Assembly (NCBI GenBank): GCA_028274465.1
Contig: CM051457.1
Coordinates: 56,332,425 to 56,396,424 of the forward strand
DNA: 64,000 nt
DNA from: Plantago ovata
Lineage: Eukaryota; Streptophyta; Magnoliopsida; Lamiales; Plantaginaceae
Direction: 5' to 3'
The position numbers and the translations under genes were made by a program. Below are positions 56,793 to 64,000 of the stretch, piece by piece. The notes under the pieces were generated by a model. It saw nothing but the letters and a program-made list of their open reading frames with translations, was not told where the DNA came from and did no database searches. Numbering within the stretch: the stretch's first letter is position 1; each line of letters begins with the position of its first letter.

Positions 56793-58493
56793 TGTTGGTC
56801 CCTTTAAACAACAAGAAAAGACTAGAGGGGGGGGGGTGAATAGTCTTTTCAAACTTTTGTCGTTTAAAACTTTCTCAGCAAGTACTTATTACTTTTCAGT
56901 AATGAGGTTGCTGATACTTAACTTTCTCAGCAAGCGTAAGTTACTTTACAGTAGCTTGGTTTGCTGATACTTAAAATCAGATAGCGGAAGTCTTTGAAAC
57001 GATAAGTGCTTTTTCAGCAAGTAAAGTGTTTCAGCTAGTGATGTGAGTGACTGTGTACAAACAGATATAATTTGCTGAAAGCTAAATGCAGTAAGTAAAT
57101 CAGACAAACGCTTTTAGAGTGGTATCTGAGAGTGGCGTAATCTCCCAACTAATCCACTTTGTCCTTTCTAGGACTGAATCCACTAAGATATGATTGAGGT
57201 TCCTTACAATCTCCTATCTAAAGCGATTCAACAGAAACCAAAGCACACTTGCTTTGTCTCCAACCTAAACTAGAGAACTCAACCTTGTTCTCCACCAAAC
57301 TTGGTACTTTTAATCAGCAAAACTATGCTTGATTAAGTTCCCCCTGAATATCACGCCTGAAAGGGTGTATTTTTAGTTAGAGAGTTTTGGGGTGAGATAA
57401 CTTAATTATAACTTCTTCAGTTACAACAAGTAATCTAAGAAACACAACTTGGAATACTTTGCAGTAAACAAGTTTGATTGTTTCTGGTGTCAAGACTTGT
57501 TCTTGTTCGAAAGAAAGAACACTTAACTAATTTCTTAGCCGAGTTTGTTCTACTTTTTCACAAGTAGCTTTTTCAAGCTTTAAGTCTTGGAACGTATCAA
57601 TGGCAGTAAGAGTGTTTGAAGGTTTGTGAATTTTAAGCACAAGTGAGAGTTTGATCACGTTGTTGACACACTTCAACTCTTTGCCGGATGACCTCTATTT
57701 ATAGTGCAAGTAAGGAGCCGTTTGAATTTCAAATCCTAAGGCTTTTGTTCCTTAACATGTCACTATCTTGCTTTTGTACTTTCAGCAGCAACCTTTGTTT
57801 GTCTTCTAGTCTTCATGTCCTTCGCGTGTAAGCTTTGCATTAAATGCATCTTTGAATAGAATTCAAACAGTAACAATGGAGCGCAAAATCAAGTACATTC
57901 AGCAAGAGGTCACATATGTTTATCAGCAAGTGTTTATTCTCATTTTCAGCAAGCACAACCTACTATGTCTTTCAGATTTTCACTTATGCAATGCTGTTGT
58001 TGAAAATTTCACTTTCTGAGCAACACGTGCCTTACCAGTCTTCAGCAATCTTCAAGTCTTCAAGTCTTCAAGTCTTCAAGTCTTCAAGTCTTCAGATCTT
58101 CAAAAGTCTTCAAGATTCTGACCGGTTTCTTATTTGCTTCAATAATTTGTTTGTAATAAACAAAATACATCTTCAGCAAATGCTTCAATAGGTCATTTTC
58201 TTTTCAGAAAATAAGTTACATCAAAGCTAAGCATCAATAAGATATTTTCTTTTCAAAAAATAAAATACATCATACGCTAAAGTGTCAATAAATTAATTTC
58301 TTTACAGAAATTAAAGTACGTCATCCACAGGATAAAAACTTATCTAACACCTATCTAAGTCATCAGCAAACGTTCCTCTTTTACAATGTCCTTTAAAAAT
58401 TCTAAAATCCTATGGACATCAAGAGTACTAGTTACTGGACTGTTCTTAATTTAGCATGGTTAATTGCTCATCAACATTACAAGTTTCCTAACA
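56793..58493 (-). repeat. 3' LTR of Sirevirus C
   Basis: 1,701-bp LTR on the minus strand, from TGTTAGGAAACTTG (58493) to GGGACCAACA (56793). A TATA box (CTATAAATAG) lies on the minus strand near 57695-57705. It has a local expansion of an 8-bp word (AAGTCTTC on the plus strand, about five copies at 58053-58088) not seen to that extent in A. Confidence 0.9.
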
Positions 58494-58756
58494 AATTTCC
58501 CCCTTTTTGATGTTAGCAATCCATGGCTAAATTAATTGTTACCCTTTTAGAGGTTTCTGATGTTGAATAAATCAGATGATTAATGCAAGCATACTTGAAT
58601 TAATAAACAGTAAGCATAAGTACGTTGCATAATCAAAAACCAATAAGAGTCAAAAAGAATTCATTGCTGAAAGTTATCATTCATAAGTTTACAAGAAAGC
58701 ATAGATAACAGAGAATCAGCAAACAAAAACTTTTAACAAGAAACTATTGCAGGGAC
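58494..58756 (-). other. Purine tract and 3' tail of C
   Basis: The minus strand holds the purine tract AAAAAGGGGGAAATT next to the LTR, then about 250 nt of AT-rich tail. No gene seen. Confidence 0.7.
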
Positions 58757-61700
58757 TTAAACTCTTCCAGAGGATTTTCTCAAAATCTCTCTTACACTCT
58801 TCTCAGCAAGAGCAGTGAATTCAACACAATCCTTCTCGTAGTTTTCCAGAAGCCTACGGACTTGTAGTTGAAGAATTCTTGCATTTTTGCAGGCAGTATG
58901 ATGATGCTTTTCAGCATTCATTTCCATGTAGTTAACAACCCATAAATGCATGCCCCAATTGCTGGCATGGAGAAGCTGTGTATCTGAAATGTTTCTCGGA
59001 TGAATCTTTCTTAACTAGAGAAGATCTTCTTCTTGATCCTGAGCAGTCAGATAGAAGTACTCATAAGGAATCAATCCAAGTTTCTTCTTAGGTTTCTTTG
59101 TTACCGGGTCAGCATAGAAAGCGATGCCAGGTGGTTTGATTATATCTGGTTCTTGTCTAAATGTCTTCTTACCAATGGCAACTCTTCTTACATGGACCTC
59201 AAGATTCAACCATTTCCCAGCAATATTTCTTGGGAGGGATTCTTCCCTTTGCTTCTTTTGGACCTTGAGTTCAATCCATTTGAACATCTGATTCAAACAG
59301 GTTGTAGGAAAGAACTCATTTACCAACAAATCTTCCAGCTTTAGGATCCAGCAACCATGAATGTTTCTGATCACATTCTGAGTGGTTTCATCATTGTTGG
59401 TCTTTGTATATTCAATGCCGGAGCCAATAGCAATGTTGGCCAGCCTTTTCTCTTCCTGTCTTTGCCTTCTTTTTCTTGTTTTAGCATTGTCTTGATCTCT
59501 TGCTGAAGAGTCAGACGAAAAATTCCTTGAGTGGCCAGACGGAGTTATGGCTGTTAAGGGTCTAGCTCTTATGGCTTGAGCTATTGTTTGATTGTCATCA
59601 TCTTCTTCATCATCTTCATTCAGATTGTGATGACTTTCAATGTGACAGAAATCTTGAGTTTCAGCAGCGGTTTTTCTCTTTTTGGTACTTGCTGAATTTA
59701 ACTCAGTTTCTGCTTGTCTTTTAGAACTTTGCTCTTTTTCAGCAAGAGGTTCTAGAGGAAGTGGCGCATCCGCAGCAGGAGTAGGAGGGGTTTGATTGCT
59801 TTTTCTGGTCTTCTTTTCCCCCTTAGACATGGATTGCAACATCGGAGTGATGTGCAGAGAATAAAACTCATTGCAATTTTCAGCAAGAGTGTTGAGACTG
59901 TTATATTTCATGATGATTTCTTGTTGGTCAGAGTTCATTGATGCTAACTCTTTTTGAATATTCATCATGTTCTCTTCATGTCTTTTCTCTGTTGCGGCCT
60001 TCTCATCCATAATAGTCTGAGCTTTGACAAGAACACTCTTTGCCAGCAAGAGAGTTTGACTTACATCTTCTTCATAGCTCTGGTGATAAAGACTGATGAC
60101 TTTCTGAGCTATGGTTAAAGTTGTAGTGCGTCTTAGCACCGTAGCCAATATTTTTCCAATGTGAAGTGGGCTCTCAGCAAGCAATGCCTCATCTTCAGCT
60201 TTGCAGGCTTCATGGACTTTCTTTAGTGCGAGAATTCTGGGAGTAAACTCCTCAACTCTTGGGAACGGCACTAAATTAGGTGTCAAGGAGTGAGCCTTAA
60301 GTTCAGTAGCAAACTCATCATCTTGTAAAAGCAACTCAGCCCTTAATGAATCTCCTTCATAGCTGAGATAATTAGGAGGAGGAATCTGAACGACTTTTGG
60401 GTCTCGCTTGGATTGTTCATCTTCACTTTCCGACAAGTCGTCATCATCCTCAGATTCATCAAGTTGAGCGACTTTTGAGCCTTTGTCAGTAGCTTCACGT
60501 CCTTTTTGTTGAGTGGTTGCTGATGGCAACGCTTCAGACTCAACGACTGGAGTTTCACCAGTAGATAGTTGTTTCAATTGAGTTTGGGGCTCAATTACTG
60601 GAGTTTCGCCAGTAGTAGGTGGAAGGGATGGAACTTCCTTTGATTTTGGTCTTGAAGATTCACCAATTTCCAGATCCTGCGTATGCCTTGCATGGATCAC
60701 GAGACTATTTTGTAAAGCGCGTTGGTAATCTTCATCTTCTTCATCCTCATCTTCAAGGTTTTCTTCAGTAACCTTGGCATCAGAAACAGGACTTTTGCCA
60801 TTTTCCAAGGCAGCCCTTTTTCTGGCGTATTCTTCTTCAGTATCAGCACCTTGTACAGGTGCTTGATTTTCAGCAGCAGCAGGAGGAGGTTGAGATTCTT
60901 GCTGAGATTGTTGTTGATCAGCTTGCTGATTGTCAGAGGGATTAGTTTCAGCAGCTGTCAACTTTAATCCAACAGCACCAGGACTTGGACCTTGATTGTC
61001 ATCATCTTCATCCTTTTTGTCCTTAGAATCTTTTCCTTCATCATCACTGGGACCAGTGGGAATGTTCTCATCTTCTTCTTCTTCTTCGTCATCAGTCAAG
61101 ATGACTAGCTCAACGTGCTTATACAAAGCAACACTTGTCACTTCCTCTTCCTCAGTTAGTTTGTGGGGATCAGCCACCACAAGAACAAACGAGCCTTTGA
61201 GCATCACAGCTTGTTCAGCTGGAGAGGCACTCTTAAATTTGGCCTTCATATTCTCTCTGATTTGAGCAATCAGATTTGAACTCATTTGCTGAGAATATGT
61301 CATTTCGTCAGGAAGTATGGAGTGGACAAATGTTTCGAGCTTCAGCAGTGAAGATCTCTTTTTCTCATTTGAGAGATGAAGGTGAAGATCTGAGAAGTCC
61401 ATTCTCCTATATCTTTGCCAGTTGCTGACGGACTTAGCAACTCTAGACAAAGTTGTCCTCTTGAAGCTCAAGTAAAGTTCTTCAGAACTTACTTGCTGAT
61501 CTTCAGTGATGAGTACCACTTCAGTGGTCTCCTTTTGAGCCTGAAAAAGAATTTTATTTAGATCAGGATTGGTTTGGAGAATTGTTTTAGAGTTTAAATC
61601 TGAAACATGATTTACCTGCTGAGAGTCAGCAAGCTCATGTAGTACAATTTCCATTCCATGAGGAGCTGGGGTAGCATCCTCCATTTGTTCATCCTGAAAT

Positions 61701-63988
61701 AAATTAAAATTAGACACAAGTACTAAGCTGTCAAACTTAGTTTTTATACCAAAATTATTAACTACCTGCTGAGCAGGGAGTGTTGGTTCTGGTTCAGAGG
61801 CTTCAGCAACCATCTGACTTGTATCTTGAGAAGTCTGTAGAGATAGTATAATATTAGCAAAAGAATAAGTTTCAGAATTTGAAGTTTTACTGATGGTTGA
61901 ATTAACTACCTGCTGAGGAAGGACAGGTTGTGGCTCAGTCCTTTCAGCATTAACAGTTTCTTCAGCTTCTTGGACTGTTTCTTCAGCAGACTTCTGAGTT
62001 TGCTCTAACTGAGAAACCTGTGCGGTTTCAGCAATCTCCCTTGTCTCTGAATAGACAAGTTGAGCAGAAGCAACTTGACCTTTAAGCTCACTGCTTGTCA
62101 TGAAGAGTTCAATTGACTTGTTGGATGATTCTTCAATCTCCAACTCCATTTGTTTGCTTAAATCTTCCAGTATAAGCTGGACTTTATCAATTGAAGTCTT
62201 GGGTGAACTTGGGCCAGCATTCTCAGCATCAAGAGATGCGTCTTTGAATAATGCTTCTTGAGTTTCAGCAACTTCAGGAACTGGAACCATTGCTATCTCA
62301 GCAACTGGTCCATCAGCAAGCTGGGTTTCAGCAACTTGATGAGTTGCTTGTTCAGCAACCATCTGTTCAGCAGCATCAGCAAGTGCCGCTCTTTGCAGAT
62401 CAGCAGAAATGTCGCTTACTGGTTCCATGGTTGGATCATCTAGATTCTCTACAATGTAGATATCTGGGATTTGGGCAGGAATTTCATTTCCACTGCCTTG
62501 TGGTCTATTCTCAGTAGAGTTATCAACGTTAAGTTGATTGTTGAAGGCTTCCGCAAACACTTCAACATTGCTGATGTATGTTTCAGTAAATATTTCAGCA
62601 ACATCTACTGGCAAATGCGTTTCAGCATTTGTCTGGGAATTGACTGAGGAGTCTTGGACGTTGGGGACTGACTGAGAAGCCATTGTCTTCTTTCTTTTGT
62701 TACTTGTCCGTTTCCTCTTAGGTACGGGATTTGCTGATGACGCTGCAGTCTGAGTGTCATCATCAGCTTTCCTCTTTCTTCTTTTAGATTTCTCCAGTTT
62801 CCCAGAGTCATCTTTTGTTGCATTTTCAGCAACGGCTGTTGTACACGTACCTTGTTGATTTTCTACAGCAGTTTCATTTGTGTTACCACCACCAACAGCA
62901 GTTTCATCTCTAAGTTGCTGAGTGGTAACATCTGCAGCTGTTGTATACCTTTCTTGCTGGCTTGTGCTGACAACATTTGTAGTTGTTGTCTTCTTGGATT
63001 TCTTTCCAGCAATCTTAGGTACATTCTGCTTGTAGAAAGACCTTCCCACATTGCACACAGATTTCTTGATTGGCAATGGGTTTCTTAGCTGAATCCTGAA
63101 ATGTTCAAGGATATAGCATATCTTGATTCCATACATAACTGGAAAGGAAGGTGAGACCTTGTTGTCTTCTACCTTTACCTTAAACTTAGTAACACAATCA
63201 ACAAGCCTGTTGAAAATGTACTTAGCCCAGTTAAGTTCCGATTTATTCTCATGGATATGCATCAGCAATGGCCATCTTCTCAGGCCTACTTGGTCAATTC
63301 CTCCGACTTGGGAGTCAAGAACTTTAATCAGTAGCAGAGCTACTAGACCAAGTGAAGGACAGAGATGCTTTCTCTTAACGTGCTTTGTCCAAGTCACGGG
63401 AGCTATCTCGCCTTTCTTCATTTTTGCATTTCTGACGTCACTGTAAAAAGCTTCAATTTCTTCGTCAGTGGCAGTGACGTCGTCTTCAGTTCCATTGGTT
63501 GGAATCTGAAAAATCTCTGCTAAATCAGTCCATTTCAGGACGATTTGCGTGTTCTGAACATAAGTAAGGATCACTTTTTCAGTGACTCCATTATTGTCTG
63601 TAAGGGACTGGATTTCTGCATTGTTGTAGAACTCCATAGTATCAATCATGCTCACTTGCTTAGTGCGAGCAGAGATAAAGTTCATGAGGCCTTGCTGCTT
63701 GATGAATTCAAGCGCCTCTTCATTTTGGTCATCAAGTTCTTGTTCATAAAAGTACCTAATGTACTTTTCTTTTGCAAATCCTCCCCATTGCATCAACATC
63801 TCACACTTTGCAGTGTCAAGATATGACGGAGGCATAGGTTTTTCAGTGATTCGGTCGTTTTTCAACACAACTTTCGCTGTGTTTTGGGTCAGAGACGTCA
63901 CCGGAGCAGTCACCGGAGCAATGCCTGTTTCAGCACTGTCAACCTTTGACGATTTTGAGGACTTAGATGACTGTTTCTTGGGAGCCAT
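58757..63988 (-). CDS. Extra 3' ORF of Sirevirus C, about 1,660-codon protein of unknown function
   Basis: Long frame starting MAPKKQSSKSSKSSK at 63988, with 1,657 open codons to 59015; the family's C-terminal piece (MHLWVVNYMEMNAEKHHH...) follows at 58951-58757. Visible parts: basic serine/lysine-rich start; N-terminal conserved domain (residues about 50-310: YLDTAKCEMLMQWGGFAKEK, TMEFYNNAEIQSLTD, TWTKHVKRKHLCPSLGLVAL, ELNWAKYIFNRLVDC, VCNVGRSFYKQN), which reminds me of the 'putative plant transposon protein' domain but is unproven; NLS-like KRKRTSNKRKK; a VAET/glutamine-rich middle; three in-frame GT...AG modules (61835-61909, 61694-61765, 61541-61615); a helical domain (SRVAKSVSNWQRYRRMDFSD); an acidic run; TGETPV repeats; arginine-rich coil (RKRRQRQEEKRL); C-terminal domain (HGCWILKLEDLLVNEFFPTT). 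No signal peptide or clear membrane segment, so it is not an obvious envelope. The position matches the env-like ORF of Sireviruses. Confidence 0.8.
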
Positions 63989-64000
63989 TTCTTTATATAG

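Larger units (their letters stand above)
56793..64000 (-). mobile_element. Sirevirus C (Ty1/copia), 3' part, inserted in G3
   Basis: Minus-strand Sirevirus continuing beyond the right edge. The window contains its 3' LTR (56793-58493), purine tract (58494-58509), 3' tail and the whole extra ORF (58757-63988). Its extra ORF is close to that of A and much better preserved, with only one or two breaks, so C looks like the youngest copy on this side. As the innermost visible insertion it postdates G3 and B. Confidence 0.9.

Noticed and set aside
58053-58088. Telomere- or centromere-like satellite
   Set aside because: Only about five copies of an 8-bp word inside one LTR. A local slippage product.
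58757-63988. Envelope glycoprotein
   Set aside because: The position is that of Sirevirus env-like ORFs, but I see no signal peptide, transmembrane helix or cysteine pattern. Function left open.
1-64000. tRNA, rRNA or other classical RNA genes
   Set aside because: None seen by eye. The tRNA-like words are primer-binding sites next to LTRs. A tRNAscan/Infernal run would be decisive.

Overview
This window is repeat-dense nuclear DNA of a flowering plant, most likely a eudicot. The evidence is plant-type LTR retrotransposons of the Sirevirus (Ty1/copia) and Athila-like (Ty3/gypsy) kinds, a plant CACTA (En/Spm) DNA transposon with GT-AG introns, Stowaway-like MITEs, and no recognisable host gene. 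I cannot name the species. Almost everything is mobile DNA nested in mobile DNA.

Left part (1-19983). An Athila-like gypsy element (G1, minus strand) runs off the left edge, with its LTR at 945-2207. A short LINE-type RNase H remnant (2208-2476) lies next to it. Then comes a minus-strand gypsy element (G0; LTR 19088-19983), whose gag region is split by a 15.1-kb CACTA transposon (3633-18733). The CACTA has a 3-bp CAC target duplication, matching ends, subterminal repeats, a TNP2-type transposase gene (4913-8464) and a five-exon second gene of the Ptta/En/Spm type (8603-18119). Intron 2 of the second gene has grown to 7.9 kb because two retroelements landed in a hairpin minisatellite inside it: a solo Sirevirus LTR (9371-10187, TSD TAGCC) and a complete 6.7-kb gag-protease-only gypsy element (G2, 10224-16920, TSD CTGTA).

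Middle (19984-22941). About 3 kb of AT-rich sequence without a convincing gene, carrying two MITE-like repeats.

Right part (22942-64000). Sirevirus B lies on the minus strand. Sirevirus A (plus strand, 24427-44218) is inserted in B's 3' LTR with a perfect TTAAT duplication. Athila-like element G3 (54889 onward) is inserted in B's gag, and Sirevirus C (minus strand, 56793 to beyond the edge) is inserted in G3's gag. All three Sireviruses carry a very long extra ORF (up to about 1,660 codons) downstream of pol, where env-like genes sit in Sireviruses. A 100-base assembly gap (36716-36815) lies between two near-identical copies of this ORF in A; the left copy looks error-rich and is probably an assembly artefact.

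The most interesting signals are in and around this extra ORF: (i) seven hairpins between pol and the ORF with differing but complementary stems and a near-constant seven-base loop ACRGGNA, conserved in order between subfamilies A and B; (ii) three 72-75-base GT...AG segments inside the ORF that stay in frame and keep their length in divergent copies; (iii) a TATA box about 140 bases before the ORF start in both subfamilies; and (iv) an unusual left end of element A, which is an inverted copy of the LTR's own right end. The CACTA intron adds a second hairpin family with paired stem changes.
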